From: an uncultured Clostridia bacterium
Lineage (GTDB): Bacteria > Bacillota > Clostridia > Christensenellales > UBA1242
NCBI GenBank assembly: GCA_937925475.1
Contig: CALEWH010000021.1
Span: 1-64,000 of the forward strand
Direction of reading: 5' to 3'
Length of the DNA: 64,000 bases
How positions within the stretch are numbered: position 1 is the stretch's first letter; every line of letters starts with the position of its first letter. The notes below the pieces were generated by a model. The model saw only the letters and a program-made list of their open reading frames with translations, made no database searches and was not told where the DNA came from. The position numbers and the translations under genes were made by a program. Shown in pieces: positions 1-7,648 of this stretch.

Positions 1-55
1 TGTGTGCAAGACTTGTATCATATCCAAGTTCTGCAAAAACAACAGCTAACTTTTC
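1..55 (-). repeat. 55-bp inverted copy of argS 5' region (left arm)
   Basis: Read on the minus strand, these 55 bases are identical to positions 1571-1625 inside argS. Identity stops exactly after position 55 (the next base differs). The copy may continue beyond the window start. It is out of frame with the gene it interrupts, so it is not a functional gene fusion. A 55-base exact overlap at a sequence end is what a de Bruijn-graph assembler using k=55 would leave, so an assembly junction is the simplest explanation. A real inverted duplication is the alternative. Confidence 0.9.
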
Positions 56-141
56 TTAGCGTTTGTGCGTTTAGTTGCATCAGTGCTAGTTTCGCCACAT
101 CTACGGCTTTGTTTTTTAGACGCTCTGTCCTTTGTTGCCAT
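46..141 (-). CDS. 5' fragment of an unidentified gene, broken at the left-edge junction
   Basis: A strong ribosome binding site (GGAGGTGAAATT, 142-153 on the minus strand) precedes an ATG at 141, and a plausible minus-strand promoter lies upstream. The frame runs 28 codons, rich in Lys, Arg, Ser and Thr, then enters the argS-derived repeat at position 55 and stops three codons later at a TAG. Only about 86 bases of the original gene are therefore left. A one-base deletion in the A6 run near codon 9 would instead give a more ordinary-looking helix-forming sequence (KAVDVAKLALMQLNAQTL), so a homopolymer error is possible. I do not recognise the product. Confidence 0.5.
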   Translation of the reverse strand: MATKDRASKKQSRRCGETSTDATKRTNAKKS

Positions 142-181
142 AATTTCACCTCCTATTTTTACAAAGCGATTGCTTTGTACT

Positions 182-210
182 ATTATTATTTGTAAATCTA
201 TGTTTGTCAT
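182..210 (-). promoter_or_regulatory. Sigma-A-type promoter for the broken minus-strand gene
   Basis: On the minus strand, ATGACA (205-210) and AATAAT (182-187) are separated by 17 bp, each matching five of six consensus bases. A perfect hairpin, TACAAAGC-GATT-GCTTTGTA (160-179), lies just upstream of the ribosome binding site and would be at the 5' end of this transcript. Confidence 0.45.
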
Positions 211-277
211 ACCTATATATCTATGGTAAATTATGCTAATTTTTTGTCGTATCGTATTTTTTGTTTTGTATAATGTT

Positions 278-305
278 TTGAAAAAGTAGCTATGTTTGAT
301 ATAAT
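278..305 (+). promoter_or_regulatory. Promoter upstream of the SPT-like gene
   Basis: TTGAAA (278-283), a 16-bp spacer, then TATAAT (300-305) preceded by TG one base upstream (extended -10). It would give a leader of about 40 nt before the ATG at 352. Confidence 0.6.
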
Positions 306-351
306 CGTAATATGGTTGTTATGCAGCCAAATAGTATCTAGGAGAATTAAA

Positions 352-1533
352 ATGGATTTATTTCAAAAAGCAAACATACATCAACGCTATGAAGATGTTA
401 TGGAAACAGGGGTTTACCCATACTTTCACGAACTTACATCAGGTCAAGACACTGTTGTAAAGATGGAAGGTCAACGCACAATTATGATAGGTAGCAACAA
501 CTACCTTGGACTTACTTCACACCCAGAGGTTATTGAAGCGGGTGTTGAGGCGCTAAAAAAATACGGTTCGGGTTGTAGCGGATCGCGTTTTCTAAACGGA
601 ACTCTTGACATACATGTTGAGTTTGAGAAAGAACTTGCCGAGTTTTTGCATAAGGAAGCGGTAATGACATTTAGTACTGGTTTTCAATCAAACCTAGGTA
701 TTATAAGTGCGATAGTTGGCAGAAACGATTATATTTTGTGTGATAAAGAAAACCACGCGTCAATTTATGATGCTTGTCGTCTAAGTTATGGCAAACTAGT
801 CAGATACAATCACAACGATATGACTGACCTTGAAGAAAAACTAAAAGAAGTGCCAAAAGAGAGCGGAATACTAATCGTAACAGACGGTGTATTTAGTATG
901 AGTGGCGAGATATGCAACTTGCCAAAATTGGTCGAGTTAAAACACAAATACGGTGCACGCATAATGGTCGACGACGCGCACGGACTAGGCGTGTTAGGCA
1001 AATGTGGTAGAGGAACAGGCGAGCACTTCAACCTTGAAGACGAAGTTGATATTATAATGGGAACATTCTCCAAATCACTTGCTTCACTTGGTGGTTATAT
1101 GGCTAGTACAAAAAGAGTAGTGGATTATGTACGCCACACATCGCGCCCATATATATTTAGTGCAAGTATCACACCAGCAAGTATCGCGTGTGCAAGGAAA
1201 AGCCTAGAAATCCTAAAACGCGAACCAGAGCGTGTTCAAGCATTGAGAGATATCAGCAATTATATGCGTCAAGGCCTTAAAAAACTTGGTGTAAAAATTA
1301 TCGATGCCGAAACACCAATTATCCCTATCTATGTTTATGATGACGCAAAGTCATTTATGGCATGCAAAATGTTGTTGGAGCGTGGCGTGTATGTAAACCC
1401 AGTAGTAAGCCCAGCAACACCTGTTGGACAAGCGCTTCTTCGCACAAGTTATACAGCGACTCACACACGCGAACAAATGGACGAAGCGATGACAAAAATT
1501 AAAGAAGTATTAGACATTCTTGAAGTAAAATAA
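352..1533 (+). CDS. Serine palmitoyltransferase-like alpha-oxoamine synthase
   Basis: A PLP-dependent enzyme of the family that condenses an acyl-CoA with an amino acid (serine palmitoyltransferase, 2-amino-3-ketobutyrate ligase, BioF). The 393 residues match family length. DDAHGLG (Asp207, His210) binds the cofactor ring, and GTFSKSLASLGGY carries the Schiff-base lysine, Lys241. From memory, the N-terminal YPYF motif and the MGTFSKSLAS wording resemble Bacteroides-type serine palmitoyltransferases more than BioF. I start at the ATG with AGGAG eight bases upstream; an upstream in-frame start would overlap the promoter. argS follows 13 bp downstream. The substrate is not provable from sequence: no ketosphinganine reductase lies nearby, and Kbl remains an alternative. 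Confidence 0.8.
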   Translation: MDLFQKANIHQRYEDVMETGVYPYFHELTSGQDTVVKMEGQRTIMIGSNNYLGLTSHPEVIEAGVEALKKYGSGCSGSRFLNGTLDIHVEFEKELAEFLHKEAVMTFSTGFQSNLGIISAIVGRNDYILCDKENHASIYDACRLSYGKLVRYNHNDMTDLEEKLKEVPKESGILIVTDGVFSMSGEICNLPKLVELKHKYGARIMVDDAHGLGVLGKCGRGTGEHFNLEDEVDIIMGTFSKSLASLGGYMASTKRVVDYVRHTSRPYIFSASITPASIACARKSLEILKREPERVQALRDISNYMRQGLKKLGVKIIDAETPIIPIYVYDDAKSFMACKMLLERGVYVNPVVSPATPVGQALLRTSYTATHTREQMDEAMTKIKEVLDILEVK

Positions 1534-1546
1534 CAAATGAGGAATT

Positions 1547-3265
1547 ATGGACATTAAAAAATATATAGATGAAAAGTTAGCTGTTGTTTTTGCAGAACTT
1601 GGATATGATACAAGTCTTGCACACACAACATTTTCTGATAGAATAGACATGGCACATTTACAATGCAACGGAGCGTTTTCAATCGCAAAGGCTATGCACA
1701 AAAATCCGCTTGAAATAGCGCAAAACATTGCGGACACACTTGCAGTTGGATTTACAGAGGGTGAAGTGAGTGTTGCACGCCCAGGTTTTGTCAATATCAA
1801 ACTTAATGATGAGTTTTTGTGTAAAATTGCAAAAGATATTTTTAGTAGCGACAGGCTAAACTTGCCAGTGCTTTCTAAAGGCGAAACTATAGTGCTTGAT
1901 TATGGCGGAGCAAACATAGCAAAACCGCTTCATGTTGGGCATTTGCGTTCAGCGATAATCGGCGAGAGTATCAAAAAACTTTACAAGACTTTTGGCTACA
2001 AAACAATATCTGATGTGCACCTAGGTGACTGGGGTCTTCAAATGGGTCTAACCATTGCCCAACTTATGGACGACTACGATATGTCAGGATATTTTGAAGC
2101 GGGAAAAACTCGTACGCCAATCACACTGGATATGCTAGATATTTGCTATCCAAAGGCTTCTCAAAGAAAGAAAGTTGACGAAGAGTTCTATGCAAGAGCA
2201 AGCGAAATCACTCTAAAACTCCAAAGTGGTTTTGAGCCATATGTCAATATGTGGAAAGAAATATGCCGAGTTTCACTTACTGATTGTAGAGCGCTTTACG
2301 AAGAGTTGGGCTGTGATTTTGACCTTTGGAATGGTGAGAGCACAGTAAACTATCTTGTTCCGGATGTTATTGCCGATTTGAAAAAGAAAAAACTTGCTTA
2401 TATCAGTGATGGAGCGCTTGTTGTAGATACAACAGACGATATGCCACCAGCAATCATACTTAAAAACAATGGTTCGCAAATGTACGCAATCACTGATATT
2501 GCGACAATCGTCGAGCGTATGAAAAAGTACAATCCGCAAAGCATTGTATATATCACAGACGCTAGACAAGAACTTCATTTTAGACAAGTATTTACAGTTT
2601 GTGAAAAAGCTAAGTTTGTAAATGAAAAGACCAAACTTGTTCATATAGGCTATGGAACAGTCAATGGCAAAGATGGTCGTCCATTCAAAACCCGTGATGG
2701 GGGAGCATTCAAACTTCGTGACCTTATTGATATGGTTACTGCCAAAGCCAAAGAAAAGATACTTGCCAACAATGACCCAGTAGACGACATAGATGTTTTG
2801 TCAAAACAAGTCGCTATGTCTGCAATCAAGTTTGGTGACCTTAGCAATGTCATAGCAAAGGACTATATTTTTGATGTCGACAAATTTACTTCATTTGAAG
2901 GCAAAACAGGCCCATATATCCAATATACTGGCGTGAGAATAAAGTCGCTAATCAATAAGGCTGGCTGGCAAGCAAAGAACTTTTCAGTAAGCGGTGATTT
3001 GAGCGAAATTAAAAACATTATGCTAGCATATCTAAAATATCTTGATGCGTTCAAACTTGCATTTGCTGATAAAAATATCAGTCCAATATGCAGTTCACTT
3101 TACGACCTATGTAGCGCATATTCAAATTTTTACAACAATGTCAAGATATTGTCTGAGAGTGACAATGTTAAGAAAAACACATATCTTAGCGTGTCGTATT
3201 TGGTGCTAAAAGGCATAATATTTGGAGCAAATATAATAGGATTTGAAGTTCCTGAGAAAATGTAA
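1547..3265 (+). CDS. argS: Arginyl-tRNA synthetase
   Basis: Charges tRNA-Arg in the cytoplasm. The 572-residue class I synthetase shows the N-terminal Arg-S domain, the HIGH-type motif HVGHLR at about residue 129, a KDGRPFKTRDGG segment where the second signature loop lies (many ArgRSs lack a canonical KMSKS), and a C-terminal DALR anticodon-binding domain containing LYDLCSAYSNFYNN. The start follows GAGGAATT. It sits 13 bp after the SPT-like gene and is probably co-transcribed with it; a strong terminator follows. Codons 9-27 are duplicated in inverted orientation at the window edge. Confidence 0.95.
   Translation: MDIKKYIDEKLAVVFAELGYDTSLAHTTFSDRIDMAHLQCNGAFSIAKAMHKNPLEIAQNIADTLAVGFTEGEVSVARPGFVNIKLNDEFLCKIAKDIFSSDRLNLPVLSKGETIVLDYGGANIAKPLHVGHLRSAIIGESIKKLYKTFGYKTISDVHLGDWGLQMGLTIAQLMDDYDMSGYFEAGKTRTPITLDMLDICYPKASQRKKVDEEFYARASEITLKLQSGFEPYVNMWKEICRVSLTDCRALYEELGCDFDLWNGESTVNYLVPDVIADLKKKKLAYISDGALVVDTTDDMPPAIILKNNGSQMYAITDIATIVERMKKYNPQSIVYITDARQELHFRQVFTVCEKAKFVNEKTKLVHIGYGTVNGKDGRPFKTRDGGAFKLRDLIDMVTAKAKEKILANNDPVDDIDVLSKQVAMSAIKFGDLSNVIAKDYIFDVDKFTSFEGKTGPYIQYTGVRIKSLINKAGWQAKNFSVSGDLSEIKNIMLAYLKYLDAFKLAFADKNISPICSSLYDLCSAYSNFYNNVKILSESDNVKKNTYLSVSYLVLKGIIFGANIIGFEVPEKM
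1571..1625 (+). repeat. 55-bp inverted repeat partner inside argS (right arm)
   Basis: Codons 9-27 of argS. The exact reverse complement of this stretch occurs at positions 1-55. Here the sequence is in its natural place: it is in frame and encodes the expected N-terminal domain of arginyl-tRNA synthetase. This copy is therefore the original and the left-edge copy is the derived or artefactual one. Confidence 0.9.
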
Positions 3266-3290
3266 TATATTTTGTAGAAATATTTGTTTT

Positions 3291-3317
3291 AAGAACTCTT
3301 TTTGAGTTCTTTTTTTG
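3291..3317 (+). terminator. Terminator after argS
   Basis: AAGAACTC, a TTTTT loop, GAGTTCTT, then a run of T: an intrinsic terminator directly after argS. Confidence 0.85.
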
Positions 3318-3376
3318 TCGTCAAATTATCCCAAAATAATTAAGGTCAAATTGCATAGAATAGAGTTGAGGGCAAT

Positions 3377-4099
3377 ATGGAAAAAACATATATCTTTAAC
3401 AAAAAATATTCTACTGACATCACAAAACTATCACGCCGACTATCTCTTATTGAAAACATAGATGTAAAGACTGAAAAGGGTAGTGATAGTGTGGTTTTGA
3501 AAATAAATATCAACTCGCAAAAAGAAGAAACTTTTGACAATTTGGTCGTGCTTATTGGGTCATTTGTTTTGACAATTTACAAGACCGATTATGTGACTAA
3601 AAACCTTGTTGTTCCGGCGCTTTTGCAAAATTGTATGTCATCGCTAATTGTAAGTATGGTTGCTTTTGACTACGAGGCCGAACTGCTATTTGTATCTAAT
3701 CTTTTGTCCGATTATGACAAACTTTATGTTGAGTCGTTTAATATGTTTTGTATGGACGAACTTCGAATAAAGTGGAACGAGTTTTTGTTTGTCATCAACA
3801 CAACTTTAAAACTTGAAAATCGTGATGGCTTTATCGAACTAATAAAGTTTTTATCCGACAACATAAATGGAATAAACGAGATAAATTTGCATATAGTTTC
3901 GGGCAAAATAATGTTATGTGACCATAACCAAAATGTGCTTGAAAAAGACATAGACATTAATGACCCAATCACACTCATTACGACGCTTGCAAACCATAGT
4001 CCAAAGGTCATCAATGTCCACAATTTGAGCGTTCTTGGCAAACAGAACTACAAAATACTCAATTATGTTTTTCCAAACAAACTCAATACACTGGTCTAA
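3377..4099 (+). CDS. YtxC-like putative sporulation protein
   Basis: A 240-residue protein without a signal peptide or clear membrane segments. The only near-hydrophobic patch (NLVVLIGSFVLTIYKT) is typical of a buried helix. Identification rests mainly on position: in Bacillus the order is dnaI-ytxC-thrS-infC-rpmI-rplT, and here this gene directly precedes thrS with infC-rpmI-rplT beyond. Length and overall character fit the YtxC family, whose biochemical role is unknown. The ribosome binding site before the ATG is weak (GAGGGCAAT). It is bounded by a terminator upstream and the thrS promoter downstream, so it is probably transcribed alone. Confidence 0.55.
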   Translation: MEKTYIFNKKYSTDITKLSRRLSLIENIDVKTEKGSDSVVLKININSQKEETFDNLVVLIGSFVLTIYKTDYVTKNLVVPALLQNCMSSLIVSMVAFDYEAELLFVSNLLSDYDKLYVESFNMFCMDELRIKWNEFLFVINTTLKLENRDGFIELIKFLSDNINGINEINLHIVSGKIMLCDHNQNVLEKDIDINDPITLITTLANHSPKVINVHNLSVLGKQNYKILNYVFPNKLNTLV

Positions 4100-4125
4100 A
4101 CATTGTTTTAAGAGTGCAAAAGTTA

Positions 4126-4154
4126 TTGCAAAATATAGTTTAATTTGCTATAAT
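4126..4154 (+). promoter_or_regulatory. thrS promoter
   Basis: TTGCAA (4126-4131), a 17-bp spacer, TATAAT (4149-4154). The leader to the thrS ATG is only about 35 nt, which leaves no room for the T-box common upstream of thrS in Firmicutes. Confidence 0.75.
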
Positions 4155-4195
4155 CTATGTGTTTTTTAAAAACAAATAATAATAAAGGTGAGATT

Positions 4196-5938
4196 ATGAG
4201 CGAACAAAACGAAAAAGAAATGATGCAACGACATAGTATGGCGCATGTTCTTGCAAAAGCAATATGCCAAATTTATCCTGATGTAAAACTAACTATCGGA
4301 CCTGCAATCGATAATGGTTTTTACTATGATATTGACACGACTACGACAATCACACCTGACGATTTTCCAAAGATAGAAGAAAAAATGTCTGAGATAATAA
4401 AAAGCAATCAAGACTTTGTTAGAAAAGAAATCAGCAAGGACGAGGCTTTAAAATTATTTGCCGACAACAAATATAAAGTCGAACTTATCAACGAACTTCC
4501 AGCAGACGAAGTTATATCAATATACTATCTAGGTGATGACTTTGTAGACTTGTGTCGTGGCCCACATGTAGAAAACACAAAATATTTGCGTGGCTTTGCT
4601 TTTAAGATAAACAAAGTTGCGGGTGCATACTGGCGTGGCAACGAGAAAAACAAAATGCTTCAACGCATCTATGTATATGGATTTGCCGACAAAAACGGAC
4701 TAAAAGAGTACTTGCATATGCTTGAAGAAGCAGCAAAACGCGACCACCGCAAGATCGGACGCGAGCAAGAGTTGTTTTTCTTTGACGAAACAGCACCAGG
4801 TATGGCTTACTGGCTTCCAAAGGGATTTATTATACTTAATACACTTATAGATTTCTGGCGTGAAGACCACAAAAAAGAAGGTTATTTGGAGTTTTCTGCG
4901 CCACTATTAAATAGCAGTGTGCTTTGGAAAACATCAGGTCACTGGGATCACTACAAAGAAGATATGTTTGTGCTTACAGACGCTGACGGAAAAGAGCAAG
5001 CCCTAAAACCTATGAATTGCCCAAACTCTATCAAAATTTATGAGAGCAAAATCCGTAGTTATAAAGACCTTCCATTGAGATTTAATGATGTCGATGTAAT
5101 ACACCGAAACGAAAAATCAGGTCAACTTAATGGTCTATTTAGAGTAAGAATGTTTAGACAAGACGACTCGCACAACTACATTACACATGACCAAATCGGA
5201 AGCGAGATTAAGTCGATAATCAAGATCGTAGATAGATACTACAAGATGTTTAATCTTCAATCCCAACTTACTTTGTCGACTCGTCCAGACGACTTTATGG
5301 GTGAGATTGAGACATGGAACAATGCTGAGAAAGAATTGAAGGCCGTTCTAAACGAGATATGTGGTGAAGGAAATTATCGCATAAACGAAGGTGATGGTGC
5401 GTTCTATGGCCCTAAAATTGATATTAAGATGAAGGACTGCCTAGGTCGTGAGTGGCAAATGGGAACAATCCAACTTGACTTCCAACTTCCACAAAGATTC
5501 AATCTATCGTACATCGACCAAAACGGCGAAAAACAAACTCCAATAATGATTCATAGAGCAATTTTTGGCTCGTTTGAGAGATTTATAGGCATAATTACCG
5601 AACACTTTGCTGGTGCATTCCCACTATGGTTGAGCCCAGTTCAAGTAAAAGTAATGAATATCAGCGAAAACTCCCTAGAATATGCTAAGAAAGTAGTTTC
5701 TGTGCTTGAAGAAAACGGCATTCGTGTAGAAATTGACGAGAGAAACGAGAGCATCAACAAAAAGATTCGTGATGCACAAGTTTTAAAAATTCCATATATG
5801 CTTGTTGTGGGCGATAAGGAAATGGCTGACGGAACAGTTGCTGTAAGAAAAAGAGGTGAAGGCGATAAAGGTGCAACACCACTTAAAGAATTTGTTGATA
5901 AAGTTTTGTATGAAATCAAAAACCGCACTCTAAACTAA
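4196..5938 (+). CDS. thrS: Threonyl-tRNA synthetase lacking the N-terminal TGS domain
   Basis: Charges tRNA-Thr. The 580 residues begin almost directly in the editing domain (RHSMAHVLA at about residues 12-20, its HxxxH metal site). About 60 residues of the usual N-terminal TGS domain seen in Bacillus or E. coli ThrRS are therefore missing. The class II core is complete: MNCPNSIKIY near residue 271 with the zinc cysteine, motif 2 around HRNEKSGQLNGLFRVR, and motif 3 around MIHRAIFGSFERF; a C-terminal anticodon-binding domain follows. I chose the ATG after AAAGGTGAG; a start 13 codons upstream falls inside the promoter. It is monocistronic, ending at a bidirectional terminator. Confidence 0.95.
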   Translation: MSEQNEKEMMQRHSMAHVLAKAICQIYPDVKLTIGPAIDNGFYYDIDTTTTITPDDFPKIEEKMSEIIKSNQDFVRKEISKDEALKLFADNKYKVELINELPADEVISIYYLGDDFVDLCRGPHVENTKYLRGFAFKINKVAGAYWRGNEKNKMLQRIYVYGFADKNGLKEYLHMLEEAAKRDHRKIGREQELFFFDETAPGMAYWLPKGFIILNTLIDFWREDHKKEGYLEFSAPLLNSSVLWKTSGHWDHYKEDMFVLTDADGKEQALKPMNCPNSIKIYESKIRSYKDLPLRFNDVDVIHRNEKSGQLNGLFRVRMFRQDDSHNYITHDQIGSEIKSIIKIVDRYYKMFNLQSQLTLSTRPDDFMGEIETWNNAEKELKAVLNEICGEGNYRINEGDGAFYGPKIDIKMKDCLGREWQMGTIQLDFQLPQRFNLSYIDQNGEKQTPIMIHRAIFGSFERFIGIITEHFAGAFPLWLSPVQVKVMNISENSLEYAKKVVSVLEENGIRVEIDERNESINKKIRDAQVLKIPYMLVVGDKEMADGTVAVRKRGEGDKGATPLKEFVDKVLYEIKNRTLN

Positions 5939-6017
5939 TCTAGTCTAAACTGTTAGTTTTCACAATGTGCAAATTGACAAATATATGTAATCAACAAATA
6001 AAGTAATCAAAAAAATA

Positions 6018-6044
6018 AAACCTGACGATTTGTCAGGTTTTTTA
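6018..6044. terminator. Bidirectional terminator between thrS and the convergent orphan gene
   Basis: AAACCTGAC-GATTT-GTCAGGTTT flanked by T tracts on both strands, between two converging genes. Confidence 0.85.
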
Positions 6045-6065
6045 TTTTCTATTATTTACTGCCAT

Positions 6066-6740
6066 CTATTTTGTAAGGTCGTTTGAATTGTTTGTTTTGT
6101 CAGATACTTTTTTGCAAACACTTTGAGCAGCTTTGCCATTCTTTCTGTTTTTGTTTCTTTCATTAATTCTAAGTGCTATTTTGTACTCTTCATTTATTTT
6201 ATCAAAACAACATAGATTTGTAGGGAAGAACGAATCAGGAGCTTTATCAAATTCTTCAAAGTAAGCATTTCTTGCTAATTTAATTACTGTTCCGGCAGAT
6301 AGCAATTTGATTGCGTGTCCGATACAACCATGGAATACTGAAATCTCATTGGCATAAGTCAAAGAGTCATCAGCAGTATTTTCATGTGGGATACCTTGGC
6401 TGTTTTTTGATAGAGTAGGATCAGTGGGATCGATTTTCTCTGGTTTGCCTAGTGTGTATATTCCATTTTCATCTTTACATACTTTGTGTGCAAGATATCC
6501 ATATTTATAACTTAAAAATAAGTTTGTAAGTTTGTCAGAGTGTACACCTAGTGGATCAGCAAGGTTTTCTATTTGTACAATACCTGTTTTGCCACTTACA
6601 ACTTTTCCGTTTTCTACTTTTCTTGCAGATATGTAAGAGTCAACGACATTTTCGTCTTGGTCTATGATTATGCGTTTTCTGATACATATTTTGTCGTCTT
6701 TATAAATTTGACGCGCTGTTATTGTCTTATATTTACTCAT
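6066..6740 (-). CDS. Protein of unknown function
   Basis: A 224-residue soluble protein that I do not recognise. It has no signal peptide and no membrane segment. The N-terminal third is mixed strand-like, with a Lys/Arg-rich KRIIIDQDENVVDSYIS stretch. The middle holds an EISVFHGCIGHAIKLL segment, and the C-terminus is a basic, Asn/Lys-rich tail. It is a single gene inserted on the opposite strand between thrS and infC, which are adjacent in many Firmicutes. It has its own near-perfect promoter and a GGGGTGA ribosome binding site. A lineage-specific or acquired gene is likely; function is open. Confidence 0.75.
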   Translation of the reverse strand: MSKYKTITARQIYKDDKICIRKRIIIDQDENVVDSYISARKVENGKVVSGKTGIVQIENLADPLGVHSDKLTNLFLSYKYGYLAHKVCKDENGIYTLGKPEKIDPTDPTLSKNSQGIPHENTADDSLTYANEISVFHGCIGHAIKLLSAGTVIKLARNAYFEEFDKAPDSFFPTNLCCFDKINEEYKIALRINERNKNRKNGKAAQSVCKKVSDKTNNSNDLTK

Positions 6741-6750
6741 ATTTCACCCC

Positions 6751-6892
6751 TTGTGACTACATTATATCATACTTAGATTGTGTTTTCAAGACCCAACTTG
6801 CTGATTTGATGTCTCTTTTTGAGCCTTGATTGTGTTTTAATTGCGATAGTGCATTGTATTTTAAGATAAATCAACTGATTTTGTAGTCACAA
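6751..6892. repeat. 10-bp inverted repeat pair between the orphan gene and infC
   Basis: TTGTGACTAC (6751-6760) and its exact complement GTAGTCACAA (6883-6892) are about 120 bp apart in the divergent intergenic region. One arm covers the orphan gene's predicted transcription start. The other lies 30 bp upstream of the infC -35. An 11-base direct repeat, GATTGTGTTTT (6776-6786 and 6830-6840), lies between them. This region holds no other gene. Confidence 0.6.
6761..6789 (-). promoter_or_regulatory. Promoter of the orphan minus-strand gene
   Basis: On the minus strand, TTGAAA (6784-6789), 17 bp, then TATAAT (6761-6766) with TG one base upstream. The predicted transcription start falls in TTGTGACTAC (6751-6760), one half of a long-range inverted repeat. 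Confidence 0.7.
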
Positions 6893-6921
6893 AACTATTT
6901 TTGCAAATATAAATAAATGTG

Positions 6922-6950
6922 TTGACACGCGACCAAGTGTATTGTATAAT
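6922..6950 (+). promoter_or_regulatory. infC-rpmI-rplT promoter (full consensus)
   Basis: TTGACA (6922-6927), exactly 17 bp, TATAAT (6945-6950). It drives the translation factor and ribosomal protein operon. Confidence 0.9.
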
Positions 6951-6957
6951 AGACTCG

Positions 6958-7094
6958 TAAAAAGTAGAAGAAACTTACTTCTCACCAGCAAATGAAAGAT
7001 TTTCGCGTGGTTTTCATAAATACAACTTGTTTTGTTTTTTATGTGAGAAGTGGGTGAGTGTTCCCACTTTTTTTAATGCTGATTTTCAGCGAAT
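6958..7094 (+). ncRNA. L20-type leader with attenuator
   Basis: The leader of infC-rpmI-rplT. A 9-bp long-range helix, ACTTCTCAC (6977-6985) with GTGAGAAGT (7043-7051), overlaps the 5' arm of a terminator hairpin (AAGTGGG...CCCACTT plus T run, 7048-7074). The two structures exclude each other, which is the logic of Firmicutes L20 leaders, where free L20 promotes termination. The assignment is by position and architecture; I cannot run a covariance model. Confidence 0.7.
7048..7074 (+). terminator. Attenuator terminator in the infC leader
   Basis: AAGTGGG, 8-nt loop, CCCACTT, then about eight T. Its 5' arm is shared with the antiterminator helix of the leader. Confidence 0.8.
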
Positions 7095-7112
7095 ATGTTT
7101 TGGAGGTACAAT

Positions 7113-7628
7113 ATTATTAAGGACTTATTGATTAATGATCAAATCACTGCTAGTCAAGTAAGACTTATAGGTAGTGACGGGACCCAACATGGTGTGGTAA
7201 ATCTTGCCGTAGCAAAACAAAAGGCAGACGAAGAAGGATATGATTTGGTGTTAATATCCCCAACAGCGACTCCACCAGTTTGTCGTATTATGGATTATGG
7301 CAAATATCGTTTTGACGCATCAAAGAAAGAGAAGGATGCTAAGAAAAAGCAAAAAGTCGCAGAAGTCAAAGGTATGCAACTTAGTATGAATATTGCTGAC
7401 AATGATATGCAATTTAAGGCTAAAAATGTTCGCAAGTTTTTGACAAACGGCGACAAAGTAAAAGTAAGTTTGCGTATGTTTGGACGCCAACTTGCCAATC
7501 CGCAAATGGGTCTTCCTATTATGAACAAATTTTATGAGATGTTAAGCGATGTCGCTGACCTTACATCTAAGCCCGAGATTAATGGACGAAACATTACAAT
7601 GGTTTTGTCACCTAAAAACACAAAATAA
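7113..7628 (+). CDS. infC: Translation initiation factor IF-3, AUU start
   Basis: IF-3 binds the 30S subunit and proofreads initiation. The domains are in order: N-domain (LLINDQITASQVRLIGSDG), Lys-rich linker, and C-domain ending with the GRNITMVLSPK motif. No ATG, GTG or TTG sits at a sensible distance from GGAGG (7102-7106). The only in-frame upstream ATG (7095) overlaps that Shine-Dalgarno. Two ATT codons follow at 7113 and 7116, 6 and 9 bases after it, and other infC genes use AUU for autoregulation. I give the first; the second is equally possible. First gene of infC-rpmI-rplT. Confidence 0.9.
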   Translation: MIKDLLINDQITASQVRLIGSDGTQHGVVNLAVAKQKADEEGYDLVLISPTATPPVCRIMDYGKYRFDASKKEKDAKKKQKVAEVKGMQLSMNIADNDMQFKAKNVRKFLTNGDKVKVSLRMFGRQLANPQMGLPIMNKFYEMLSDVADLTSKPEINGRNITMVLSPKNTK

Positions 7629-7648
7629 CATTTTATAAGGAGAATATT

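Noticed and set aside
4100..4195. T-box leader before thrS
   Set aside because: The consensus promoter leaves only about 35 nt of leader, too short for a T-box.
7095..7112. ATG at 7095 as the infC start
   Set aside because: It lies before and across the GGAGG Shine-Dalgarno and would add six residues not found in IF-3.
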